This document shows, one piece after another, positions 47,941 through 61,160 of a DNA stretch of 64,000 bases. The notes beneath the pieces are model-generated. The model was not told the origin of the DNA. It made no database searches and saw only the letters and a list, made by a program, of their open reading frames with translations. The stretch is from Hymenolepis diminuta (Eukaryota; Platyhelminthes; Cestoda; Cyclophyllidea; Hymenolepididae). How positions within the stretch are numbered: position 1 is the stretch's first letter; each line of letters opens with the position of its first letter. Both the position numbers and the translations under genes were made by a program. The stretch spans positions 1,955,792 through 2,019,791 of the forward strand of contig CAADRB010000001.1 in the NCBI GenBank assembly GCA_900708905.1, read 5' to 3'.

Positions 47941-50360
47941 CCAAAACTGGAAAAGTATATAACTTGATGTAGGACACGTATAATGACTCTTTTCTACTTC
48001 ATCTCGATCTTCCTCCAACAACACTTATTTGGACTGCTTTATTTTCATTTGAGTTTAGATGCTTTTCCACGATGAAAAATTGTCAAATTCTCCTTCATTT
48101 TATCGTGGACGATAGATGAAAATAAAAAATACCGAAGTACTACTTAATTTCGACCAATATTAAAATTCAAACGCCACAGATGGGGTTCTTCGAGATCCAG
48201 CAAAATCATATTCAAAAGATATAAAAAATAGTTGGCCATTTTTAAGAAGAAGAATTTTATTTAACAAAAATTGTTATATTTTATTTCCGGTTTCTAATAT
48301 TCAACCAGAAATAATACACCATCATAAAATAACTGATTATATACTCTTTTTATTAAGTTTACTTCTGTCGATATTGGATACTTTTGGCACTTATAAAGTG
48401 CATAAGACGAAACTAAATGGTTACAGACAACGTCGGAATTTTTACCGGGTGTCAGGGTTTAACTGACTACCTGGTAGTAGATATCAAAACATTGGCCAGT
48501 TGCTCTACAAGTTGCAAAAGCCTTGTCGATATAACGATTTATTATAGAGCATCTTATTAGAAAAGACAAGACGGAATGAAAGAGCATAAAGGCATATATG
48601 GGTAAGAAAGATAGAAAGTTGAACGAGAAGCATTAAAGATTACAAGAGTAAGGAGAAGCAACAATGCCACAATGACAATACGCGTCTAAAACACCACGGG
48701 ATCGTAATTGAGTACGTCTCAGATTCAGGCTTCTTCTTGGTCCTCGGTACTTTCATGTTGGTTTATATGCAGTCGAGTGTCTTCCTACCGCCTGGTGGAG
48801 CCGCTAACTTAGCCTACTTCCACTTCCTCAGTCACGTGCTTAATTGCCTATAAGGCACCACCATGATTATTGGTCCATTAATTCCGGACTAATCTCGTAT
48901 CCATTTCTGGTTAATATATAATCTTGATCCTTGTGTCTCACGATAAAGGGGTTGGATTCGTCATTATCTGTCATTCCTTTAATCTCGTCTCCTTCTTCAT
49001 ATCTTCTGGAATGAGTGGATCGCCAAATTTAAGGCAGTTTGTGAAGACGATCAATTTTTATTATTGTACTAGGCAAATGATTTGAAATGTATAAGCAGAT
49101 GAAATTCAGTAAAGGAACTCAGTATGAAACTTACTTTTATCTTTCATCTCAAATGACTAAGAAATGTCAAAAGACTCCAGATTAATGATCTATGCATCGA
49201 TGCACAATAGAGCATCGAAAGGATAAATATCGAGGATTAATTGATAATAAGATTAAAGCTAAGTCACAATGCCTTCAGTGAGTTGACTGTTAATAAGAAT
49301 AAAACTTTGGAAATTAAGACAGTACTTAATAACGTCAGCCAGCAGGCGCCAATTGGGAACAATGAGTAAACACTGGTCTAAATAATGTCGTACTAATGTG
49401 ATATGTGACTAGTAATTTATTTGAGAAAAAATTTACCTAGTGCTAACTCAGTAAGTTGAGATATCACTATCACAGTCTCAACCGCTACTCTTTAGCAAAC
49501 GCGGTCATAAACCCCTAATAGTTTTTAACAAATGGGGTGCACTATTAAAATCACTCCTAACCATTCTGCCCATGCCAACGGGATAGGAAGCCGATAAAAC
49601 AAAGGTCATGGCCACAGAGTTTATATTTTGTCTCGGAATGAGCAATTCCTGCATTTGTCTCTAAATCGGCCAAGAGCCTTATCAATAGGCGATGCACGCC
49701 GATCCTGACAGCTTGACGGTTACTTGGCCCTAAAACTGTCTGGCGGCGTTTTGATTTTCAACATCAAATATACGAGGGACGACTTGTATCTATGTGTAGT
49801 TTCTGTTGTATTAAAAAAATATCTTGGAGTAACTCCTTCGTTGGGGTATGATTCAACTATAACCTGACAGTATCTAGTGTGTACTTAGATGCTAACCTGT
49901 ATAGAAAATATTTATCATTCGACCAAGTTGGAATAGTTACTATAGTTGCCGAACAAAAGCCATAGTTACAGTTCTAATAGGATGCTAATTGAATAATTTA
50001 TTGTGCCAGTCAATTTTGATTTCCTTGGGTATTACTTTATTTTCAATCACTCTTGAATTTCTCAGACATTTTGTTTTGAGACTCGAGGGGAATTAGATAG
50101 GTCACGCAAGAAACTGTTTTTTTCTTCAAAACCACGAACGGGCGCTGTTGGATGCATTTAGCATGAGTTTTAAGACAGCTTGTTGATGAGTACAAGATTT
50201 AAAATTCTTTGAACAAATATCAAAGAAGTTTTAGTATTTTATTTCAAAAGCAACGATATTTACCACAATCATGGTTGAAAACCCCATTTCATACACTCTA
50301 ACATTTTATTTAGCATTTCAGAAATACTAAAAGAAATATTGGGGGGAGCACTCAGAACAC

Positions 50361-50785
50361 CTGAGTTTGTAAGAAGATTGCATGGCATTTTCACCACCGT
50401 GTCACACCAAACTTATGGCCGCCTCCTAACTACTCAATAGACCTTAATCCTCTCGATTATTACGTGTGGGGTGGGCGAGGTAGGGCGTGGTTGAAATGGA
50501 AGTTAATAAGCATCCCCATAACACCAAATCCACCTCTCTGATAGAAGCAATGACCCAAGCAATGGCCCGAGGAATGGAGGATATCAATAAAGATCACCTC
50601 ATCAAAGCGTGTAGTCAGTCGTTTTCGGACTCGAATTGAGTTGATAATGGGGGCCGAAGGAGTATATAGAGAATAAAAGCTAGCTTAATAGTTATTACGT
50701 TTATTTGTTTTATTGCCTTGACCAATTTCGTTTTCTGTTTTCTAAAAGTGCGCAAGGTGCCATTAGATGTCTTGTGTACCCTGTA
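50361..50785 (+). mobile_element. Truncated mariner-type transposon (copy 2)
   Basis: It carries the C-terminal part of the DDE transposase (SIDLNPLDYYVWG) to the stop in CGAATTGAG, the noncoding tail and a 3' terminal repeat ending CCCTGTA (complement TACAGGGTACACAAGACATC). It is nearly identical to copy 1 over about 380 bp, including the same frame-breaking stretch after YYVWG. Sequence left of about 50361 does not match, so the 5' half is lost. Confidence 0.75.
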
Positions 50786-53700
50786 TTTGCTTAACGGGTG
50801 GTAAACATTCCAAAATTCAAATTTCATGAATCGTCCCAAGGATAATTAAACGTTCTCTTGTCCACGTTTCCCAGTGCTTATTAACCGGTTTTTAAATGAA
50901 GATGCTTCGTATCTTTTCTTTCAATGGTTAAGAAGACAAAATGAACTTGACAGTCTTAACATATCTAAAAATTTTAAGTCAGTAGAGCGTCGTAACATTA
51001 GCTTTCTTCTTCTGAATTAATTAAACCTAAACCCAATATGTCAAGCCTGGGGGCGTTATTTCATGGACTAATTTCTTCTCTCTCTTAAATTGTTCTCCCT
51101 CGTAATATATTAATACAATTGTGACTTTCAGACTTTACGTCTTTTGCCCTGAAATGAATAGAAAATGTTGGTAGAGTTAAGATCTCAGATATAATGAATC
51201 CAATTCGTCAATGGTTATTATATACTAACATTTAAAATAGTATAGTAAGTGTGGATATTTTGTGCTTTATTCTCCATCTGTGGAATTAAAAAGATAGAAG
51301 AAATGAATCAGAATGGCCTTTTGTTTTAGCTTCGATACTGTACATAGTAAATTGTGATGTTATTGAGAAGATATATTTGAGTGCTTTTTGAAGTTCAGAA
51401 TCCTGATATCTGGACATCACATTTTCCAAGGCTGCCATAATAAACTGTAATGTGCTTCAGTTTACTTTTTATATAATATTCATAATCGTTGTCACCCAAG
51501 TCGCTAACTAGTCGAATAAGTAATTTTAGTACAGATATGTAAACTGTTAAATAACTGGCAAAAAATCTGTCGTCTCGTCTTTATTTAAAAAGAAAGGCTT
51601 CTGGATAAATCTTGAGAACATTAATGTTGTTGTAATCTTGGAGCTAATTCGCAGTTGTCAGTCAATTTTATAAGTTTTCTAACTCCACTTTTTTAATTTG
51701 TTCCGTAAATAATTTATCTCTCAGCATTAAAGCTGTTTGGTGTTTTTCGCCTTTTATTTTATCTATCCGTAAACTGTGCCATCTAGCTCTCCCTACTTTC
51801 TATCTTAATATTAAATATTCTGTTACGATATTCCTCTATTTCCAAACCTTTAGTGGTGATGTTGGTATATTTAGCAAGTTTTTCCTTATATCTAAGATAG
51901 GACCTCTCTTTCAATAGACTTATTACTAAAATGAATGTTGGTGTCAGTATTGGTCTGACTTGTTGAACTTAAGCGGTGTTTGAAGCTGAAGGAAACTAAA
52001 GGTGAATAACGCATACCTTCAGATATGTCAAGCCAATCTATTTAGATTTCTACCATTCCCCCTTTTTACATAAGCCATAGTTTCTATTTAATCAAGAAAC
52101 TATATCCATGCATGCAGTAACTATAGTTAATGGTAATAGTCTTTTTATACCATCATAAGTTCTTATTACTATTCATAGTAGGCATCTTTCTGCCACCTCA
52201 AAGTAATACTCCACATCCGGTTAATTTAGAAGTCTATCGATGCGAACGCTTATAATAAGACACTTGGGGTATTTAACTTTACATCTCAAGAATTTCAGCA
52301 ATATTTATTTTTTGGAAATAATCGAGAGTGGTCTTGTTGCAGTATTATCTAAGAAAATCATGTTAATATAGGATGTGCCTTATTAGAATAGAGGACTGGG
52401 GATAAATTTTGCACCACACTTTAATTATCCTATTATTGGAGGTGGTAGTAGGGCTTGTTATTACAGGTAATATAAAACAATTGCATTCAAGTTATCAGTG
52501 GCGTATTTACAATCAATACAGGACATAAATATTATTATTTAGGAGTTCAGTTGTAGAGACTACTGCCATCCAGTTCCATTTTCTTCCTCTTTGTGTCTAA
52601 TTATTTCAAACTCAACCGGTTCTATTATGATCCTTTTTTTAAGATCCAGTACTTACTGCAACAATCGAATCAAAATAGGATCACTGAAATAAAAAAAATA
52701 TTTAAATATATCTCATTTATTCGTATTGTCGTCTAATAAAAAGTTTTGGGAGTAAGTGTTTTAAGATTTCGCTTAGAATAGGTTTCTGTCACCTGTGGAT
52801 TTTGAACTATTAATTAAATACCTTTCCAAGTCATAATTTCTAGAGTATTCTGTGTGTGAATATTGACTTTTTAAATGATTTATCTGAGTACCACATTGTT
52901 TCTACTGTTCGAGTAGTTCTCCTCTGTCATATCTGTATAGATGTATGGCCCATAGACGCGGATTCTATCTGTAATTCTAGGCTTGATTTCTACCTCATGC
53001 TTCATTTCATGACCGTTTTGTACGGTAATGTTTTCAATATATTCAGAGTAGAATTAATGTCTGACAAGAAATTCAATGTATTTTTTCTATGCACTCAATG
53101 GAACCTCCCTGATTCACCCCTCCTGCTTTGGATTGTCGATTATTAAGCTTCCAAGCTCGGGCTTGGAAATGCAATTTTATCCTTGTTGCAATTATTAGCT
53201 AACCAAATTTGTAATCCATTGCTTATTTTCTTAGTAACATATAAGATATTGTAAATAATATGTAGTCTGTATTCTTTCTCAAGGTTACAACATTTCTTTA
53301 GATTCGATATAGTTAATGGTAATAGCGCCAACAGGCAATAAAGACAAGTTCGGGCTTAAATTCTGACAATTCTGTTTAGTACGGCCTATTATTATGACCC
53401 TTGTTGTTTTAGCACGATCACTCCCACATACTCAAATGCATCTACGCAACAAATCCCCGACTTTAAATGGCTAAAGTCAAAATTGATACATTTTTAGCTT
53501 ACTTATGGTACGATTTAACGACTACTTAATTGACTGAACCTACAGATATCAAGAAGGGTAGAAGACTAACGAACAAAATGTGTTAAAAACGCCTACAACT
53601 CAGACCCTCGTGACACAGTGCTGAAGCAAAATGTCATTAACATTCAGGTGACTCATGTGAAAACTTTACCTTTTCCACTTTCCACCATGTCATTACTTGC

Positions 53701-56439
53701 CCATTCCAAACTGCATAATGGGTGATGCCGATTCATATCTTAGATAGTAACTTGCTTTAAATATTTGTGCATTCTTCAGGAAGTGTGGTCAATATCAGCA
53801 TTCATTAAACAACAATTCATAAATAAATTGTAGAATGAAAGATGGGTGGATGGGTCAAAAAACATTGAAGAGCACAAAGGTGAAATGAAGCGATCTTCTT
53901 GTTATTATGATTGCTACCTTTCTTCCACACCATTGGCCCCACATCAGAGCATATTTTGGCATGCCAGCAATCCATTAGTTACTTTTCTTCCTTCCTAGTT
54001 GGTGAGCTGGCAAATTCTTCCGCACCGGCTGCCGGGTTTGCTAGCTTAACCTACTTTCGATCTTTCAGCAACAATTTGCACGGTGGGATAAATGTTAATC
54101 ACCTATTGCTGTAAATTTGTGAAAATTTGAGGAAGGCACGCGGTTTGAAATGGAGCAATTAGGCAGATTTAGTGTTTGTGGCGGTGTCTACAAACCTGTT
54201 TCTCCATTAATCTTATTAAACGCGGATTATTCCGCCCGATTTAACATTTTTCTTCTGTATATTCTCCTTCATAACACCTTCTTTTACTTATTATTTGAAA
54301 TACACATTTGCTGTATTATGACACTTTTCTTATAAAAGTAGACTCGGCCAAAAACATAGAAAAACAGATCAGAAAGAAGTAGCTATAACCACTGTAATTT
54401 TATTTATACTTAATGTAGAAATTGGATCAAAATCTAACATTCAGCATATACTAACTTATCAATCGTTCACATAAAAATGTTGTAGGAGAAATAGTAGAAA
54501 ATATTCCTTATCATATAATTTTTCTATTTTTAATGCAGTAATGGTAATATTAGAAACTTTTAGCGCTAAAGTATTCGTACTTGCAATTTGTCTTAAAAGA
54601 TATTCCCAAATAGAGGAGCATTTTAGTTAAGTCAAATTTAACCACGATAAAAATGAAGCGATAGGATTGTTGAAGTCTTGATGAGTCATTACTTTCCAAA
54701 ACCGAAATGCTGCCCAAATAAATTGCTTCTTCAATATTTTCTCGCAGTTAAACTTAATACTTGTATTCTTCTGCCTAAAGTTGCTGCTATTGTTTATAGC
54801 AAACCCTAAAAACGCAAGTTTTGAATAAGGAAAAGCACTTGAACATTGCGGTTTTAAACGGGGAGTCGAATGCGGTTATAGTGATGTCAGAGCCCTAATT
54901 CTACTATGCGTACTTTTACACTGAGAGAACTATTATGCAATATGCCTGTAAAGCTCATAGTTAACTTGTTTTCGACTTCGGAAAATGTCAAGATTTGATC
55001 ATCTTATGACACAGAGACATTACACCAAAGGTATTTTTAGCTTGGAGTACGTTTTAAGAAAACTTGTTAGTAAAAGTATTTTTGTAAATTTCCATGACTG
55101 ATTATTCATTTGGGATACGCAACAAGTTCGATAAATGAAATAAATAGTAATTCTAGGTTTACAAAACTTGCTCAGATGTCAAAATGGGTTAGAAAAATCC
55201 AATATCACTTTAATTTCGCTAGCAAATACATATGACGGGCTAAAAACAAATTCAAGGAGAGATTATTTAAATCGTTTATAAATAAATAGCAATTGATAAC
55301 CGTAACATTTTGAAAACTACGTACAAAAGATCCAGAAAGAATACAACTTTTTAGATCACATCTTAGTACATTGTGCGAAATTACAATTATGGGAGACAAA
55401 TGCAAACTACAGACAGAGAAACAAAGCTAAGACATTAATATGTCTAAAATCTATCTGTCGATTCGATAGGCCTTTTGTGTCCTGTCTTAAATTTTGGACA
55501 AAATATGTCATAATACATAACTTCTTTTGAAAAACGTTCTGTTTATGCCATGTCAAATAGATCTCTGAGCCCACTGTTCCTTTCATCACTCTACGTAATC
55601 GATGCTCTCAGATACTCTTACATCTTCTGTTTATGGATAAACTGCCGCAATTTATCGGTTCTGAGGCGTGAATTTGACTGTCAGGATTTACGATTAGCTA
55701 CTTAATACTGTAGGCATCACAATAGGAAGCGCTGAATATGAAATCCGACATCACAATTGACATGTTCTTCATAGCTGCTGCTTTTTAAACATACTACTAA
55801 AATGTTGAGATTATTGCAAATTCTCATTTGTTTCAACCTTTATTTGCTATATTAGTTGGATTAAGCCTGGATTTGTCGTCCCACTGATGTCCGTCTTTCG
55901 TCCTTGTTTATGTCTGGCCATAAAAAATCACGAGAGTAGAATTCTAGTTGTTAAAATTAAAATGGAACTGAAAAACGATATGATATACAAGCTTTGATAG
56001 AATAAAAAATATCATTTTGTTCATTTCACATAGAAGATAAGGAGTTAAATTTCGTCTCAAAATAATAATCGGGGAGAGAGATGTACTGGTATCAGTATCA
56101 CATATATACTGGAAGTAGATGGATGGGATTTAAAGGAATTTTTTCAATAAGGAACATTTCCCTTGAACTCGAATATTGATTGGTGCCTCTTGGACCTTCC
56201 CAACTTTATAAATTCGAAAGAATTACGATCGATCGAAAATCAGCTTTAAAGGTTTTAAACTGTCTTCAAATGAATTTTAAATTTAACTATTTACAAAATT
56301 TTTTTGTAGCAGAAGAAAGTTTATATTCGTAATCACTAAAATTTATAGAATTAGGCGTTATAATTTACCGCGTTTACAAATTTAAATAGCCGTTAGTTGT
56401 TACAATATTTAAACAAGATCAGCTCCTGGACCACTATTT

Positions 56440-56660
56440 CAAACTGTTTTCAGTACCATTTATGATGTGCGTTTACCTCTAATGAATTCCAACCAGCTCT
56501 GCTAAGTTAAGATCTTGTGCTTTGCACTAGATTATGCATGATTACTTTGATCTATTGTTTTTAGGAAAAAATCAATTAAGGTTGCAAGATCGACCCTCCT
56601 AATTAATTGGTCGTTTAATAAGTTCTGAATATCGAGAGCAAGAATTTGATTGGTAATCAT
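56440..56660. repeat. Dispersed repeat, family 3 copy
   Basis: This is the partner of 47740-47940, in the same orientation and with clear divergence. Confidence 0.45.
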
Positions 56661-59600
56661 GAAGCATTAAGTTGGTAATCTGGAACTTAAACTCCCCAAT
56701 AAGTAAATATTTTACAGCTTGAAAATAAAAATTAAATGAAATAGAACCCTCACTATATTTTCAACACCATTTCAATCCCCCTCCTTTTTCTTCTACTGAA
56801 AAATTTACCATTAAGCGATTTTAATTGCTTTCCCAAGATTAAAAATATTATATTTTCATTTTTCAATGAGCTATAATGCAACATACAATCATTAAATTAA
56901 TTAATTCATACTGATGACGAATAACCCAAGTATCTAATTTTCGATGAGATTGAAAAAAGAAACCTTTTCTTTTGGCGATCATAAATGTAAAGCTTGAATT
57001 ATATAAAGTAAAATTCTAATTTATGAATTTCTGGTTATCAAATGTCATAAACCATATATTTTATAGATAATGCCACATGACGTCAGTATCTCTAATATAA
57101 TTTTAGAAAAAATTACCTGCAATTACATTTTGTAGCCTACTTTAAAATTAAATAATCGCTCATTCATTTGATTTTTATCGGCCTATCTAGAAATTTGCAT
57201 TTTTTGCCATTGTTGTCAAGGCAACAGATGACTACAGTTTTACTGTTAATTTTAAGCGCGTCAGTGCAGACGGAAATGGCAAAGTTGATATTGTGATTTA
57301 TTGGTATAGGAAAAAATTGAAGTCTAAAATTGTGGGCTACTGGAGAAATCTACGTTCCGATATTTTCTGAAATTAAATTACTTTTAATGCATCTCATTCA
57401 TCATTACCATTCGAAAAGGCGTACTTAAAAAGTCTTTTATTACCGCAAACTGTTATGGATTTTATTTCAAAATAGGTTCTGACCCCCGCTTAGAACAGAG
57501 AAAATTAGCTAAGCCGTTGCACCTTCAAGCTCTATAAATTTTATTTCTGCAAGATAAGAAGAAGGCAGCAATGATAACTGAAAATTCATATTAAAAGTGG
57601 GCATGTCGATGGTGGCAGCCTGGCAATCGGTCAGCTTAAAATATGACTACGTTTTAGTTTACCCTGAGTGAGCAGTAGTGACTTGTGCAATATTAAATGT
57701 AACGCTACTAACATAATCTACTAGTTTTTATCCGTAAAACGATACAAATAAATTGGAGTGGCATCACCAACCACGAAAACAAATCAACCGGTCGGCGTGC
57801 TCGGAATACATTGAACATAATCTCACATATAAATCCTGGATTATATAATGAAGTTTGGACAGTATGACAACTTAAATCGTACTCTCTCCTTTTAAAAATA
57901 TGGACAACTCAATGCACTCGAATTCAAGTGAAGTAAGGCTTGTGATGTCCTTGTTGTTGATCTCCTCCCCCATTTCACATCCCCTTTGTTATTCCCCTTA
58001 TGTAAATGTTTTCCCATGATTAAAATTTGTGCAAGGTTTTGCCGTGCTGTGAATAATAACAATTATAATGATTAGGTGGCAGAGTAAAGCTCAAAATGAA
58101 GGAGTTGACTTGCGGGATAAAATCAGTAAACACCTTATAGATCGAGGGATTAATCGTAAATAGAACTGAGTAAAGCAGGTAAAACTGGACTATATCGGTA
58201 AGCAACTGCAGACAAGCGCCTTTTCTAATCAGCTAGTGAAACTTTTAATATACTCTGTAGTCCATCGGGAGGGATCTGTTACCATGGATTCCCTTCATCA
58301 TTATATATTAGTAGAAATCAACTTCATCATTTCCAAAATGATTTCCCTATAATCTGATTCGAGGAGTAGTGAGCTCGACTCAGAAAGACTGTCAATTTAA
58401 TGCACATTGATTAATTGTCCGAGTCTACATAAATGAAATTATTTTCGTGATAAAGGGAACCGTCCTCTTCCTTGTGAGTCTTAACAACTCAACAGAGGAA
58501 TCTCACTGGGCACCAAGAAATGCAATCGAGGCAGCCTAGATCAAATTATTGGTGACACGTCTTTGTAAGAGTGAAAACACGAGCGCACGCGTTGTAAAAC
58601 CTATTATATACTATTTATAATTTGCAATATCTGATTGTTATGAATTAAAATCATAGAGTACACTATTAGGATTAATTGATATTGTCCATTGCACAACAGC
58701 AACAAGAAAATTTTTACAAGTTTTAATCACAAACAGGTATCTGATTAAGGGTAACAGAAAGCAAGTCAGGTATGAGACGGGGAAGGGGTCGAAAATGAGC
58801 GGGTAATTAAAGTCGGTACATCACCAGTCACACTTTACTGGAAATCGGGAGCGCTAAATTGTCAAAATTTTTAAAAAGGGGAGAATTCACATTGTGGTGT
58901 CGTAGTGTTTAATCCTCATCCTTTGACTCCCAAATGCACATGTGAGATTATGTCCACTGTATTCACAACTCATTGACCGGTTGATTTATTTCCGTGGTTG
59001 ATCACTTCACTCGATTTATTTGTATCCTTTTCCAGCTTAGAGCATGGAAATTAGAAGAGTAGCTCTACATTTAGAACAATGCTACTTACTGCCGCTTCCT
59101 CAAAATGAATTTGAACAGCACACAGTTATTTTTGGCCTATGGAAAATCGCCATTTGTTGGATTTTCCCCAAACAATTACCTTACTGTAAATAATTTTGTT
59201 TAAGGAAACAAGTACAACGTGCAAGAAAATCTTGTAAGTGGTGAAATATGCAAAATTATCGTCAAAAAAAATTTCCATTATCTCCAACTTCAATATTTTC
59301 ATATGTATAAAAAGGTGACAAAATGTAACAGATAGCATTTGTAGCTGTAACTATTCTTCGCTACAATTTCTCGCCTCCACTTTGCTTATTTCGTTATGTT
59401 TCCTTCTTAGAGTTTTGTAATGGTTGTTTATAATTGCTCTTGATCATTCCCTTTTCGTTTTCATTTGCTCAGATAATATTCCGGAGATTTCTTTTATGAC
59501 ATTATATTTTTTGAGAATAATTAAAGACATGGTTAAAAATAAGGTGCCATTTTAATTGTTTATACAAAGTAAATATGATATCTTCATCGCTTATTAATCG

Positions 59601-59905
59601 AAGTTATAATAGAAAATTTAATCGAATTAAGTTAATTCGTGCTATCGGCAAGTCCTGTAAGCTTATATTTTATACTTCTTAATGATTTTTGTAATCTTTT
59701 ACTATCCTTTTTCCTACTTTTTCTAAAATATATATAGCCCATATGATTAAATAAAGAATAACCGGTTAATGGTGGTATTAAAATCTGCTCCGGATATAAA
59801 GATAAAAAGCTTCTAATAGTAAAATTTATGAATATATGAAATATGAAGAATTTTTTCAGGAAAGGTAAAGATTTCACTACAGTTCTTTATCCTTTTCACT
59901 TTTAG

Positions 59906-60325
59906 GATACTTAAGAAGTTCGGTTCGTATGGATAATTTTGAAGATGATCGGGTTTTCATGAACGGAGCTTTGAAGTCATTTTCAGGTTCATTATTACAC
60001 ATTTCACCAATCAGATTCGTTATAGCCTTATTAACCTTTTAAAATAGCCAAAATTCTCATTTTTGAAGGGCAATTGAATCTAGGTAGCCTTAAGGAAAAT
60101 TATTCCTTATGTGGGGGAATTTCCAAGCCTAATTCGGCCGAAATTTTAGATACTTTACCGTTGGGATTTGAGCTACCTAAACCTCAAATTGCTCAAGAAG
60201 AAAATGACTGCTGGTTTTGCAACTTCCATCCTCATTGCCGGAGAGTTAAATCTTTCATACAAGCTATAAATTTACCAAAGCAGAACTCTAATACAAATGT
60301 TATATCGCCCTCCTATTTCTCCTAA
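59906..60325 (+). CDS. Small two-exon gene or last exons of a larger gene, product unknown
   Basis: Exons 59906-59986 and 60069-60325 join in phase (G|GG) and end in TAA. The first follows a strong acceptor (TTTTCACTTTTAG) and contains an ATG at 59929, giving about 105 residues: MDNFEDDRVFMNGALKSFS, a middle with LPLGFELPKPQIAQEENDC, then a Cys/His cluster CWFCNFHPHC. The cluster could bind zinc, but it matches no finger I know. If the ATG is the true start, the acceptor would serve a 5' noncoding exon or a spliced leader, since flatworms trans-splice. Otherwise upstream exons are missing. No membrane segment or signal peptide is visible. Confidence 0.45.
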
Positions 60326-61160
60326 AACTTAGTTTTCCTTGTCCTACCCTTGTTCAAAGATAATATTTAGATAAAGTGCCATTATTAAATGAACACCCAG
60401 CTGGGACTAATTCCTATCTGCAAACGGTGGCCTGTTCCTAAACAGATACTGCAAATAATGTTTCGATATAGTCACCACATTTTCATTTCAGTTCGTAATT
60501 CAAATATATTTATCATTTAATTACTATTATGATTTCTCATTTTAGGATTATACATCAACTATCTTTTAAGAAATTCTTTCAATCCAACGTGTTTCATTTC
60601 TATCATGTAATAATCTTTTCTTTACCGGAAATATAATCTTAATTTATCTCTATTCTATAGCTAGGTACCCACGAATGTACTGCCTTGGTTTAGTTAATCA
60701 GAATGATGAGGGGCTTTGATTAAGGAATAAAATACTTATATAGATGCTGATACGTGATGAATGACTACCTATCTAGTTAGTCAATAATTGTGGCAATGAC
60801 GAGATTGCATATCGAGAAACGGGCGCTGGAACCTAGTAATCGATAATCCAGTTCACAAGAGACGTATGTTGCGAATTTCATTCAAGTTCAACAAGAATCT
60901 CCAATTCTACCTCTGTCTGAAAAAATTCCGGCATAGACACACCGTGACTAATGACAGGGTAAGCTTATGTTCTCTAAGCTTGTGAAACCATTAAAATAGC
61001 CTTACTCTTTGTTCAAAAGTAGCTTTAAAGTCTGCCCAATTTTGGCATCCGAATGGAGAATGAAACGTATAGAAGGGCAGTGATGTATCGATTTCATATA
61101 TAAAGTAGCACTAAGATAGGTTACTGAAAATTTTTATTGCATTCTGAATTTACATTTCAG

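Larger units (their letters stand above)
44532..59905. other. Long intergenic region, repeat relics only
   Basis: About 15.4 kb. Open frames are short and rich in Phe, Ile, Leu and Ser, as expected of AT-rich noncoding DNA. It contains dispersed repeat copies (about 45990-46270, 47390-47660, 47740-47940, 56440-56660) and a truncated mariner (50361-50785). An 18-bp exact repeat, TATAGTTAATGGTAATAG, occurs near 52123 and 53308. No RNA gene was recognised. The 3' untranslated region of the ZNRF-like gene occupies its first part, with no AATAAA seen close to the stop. Confidence 0.6.
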
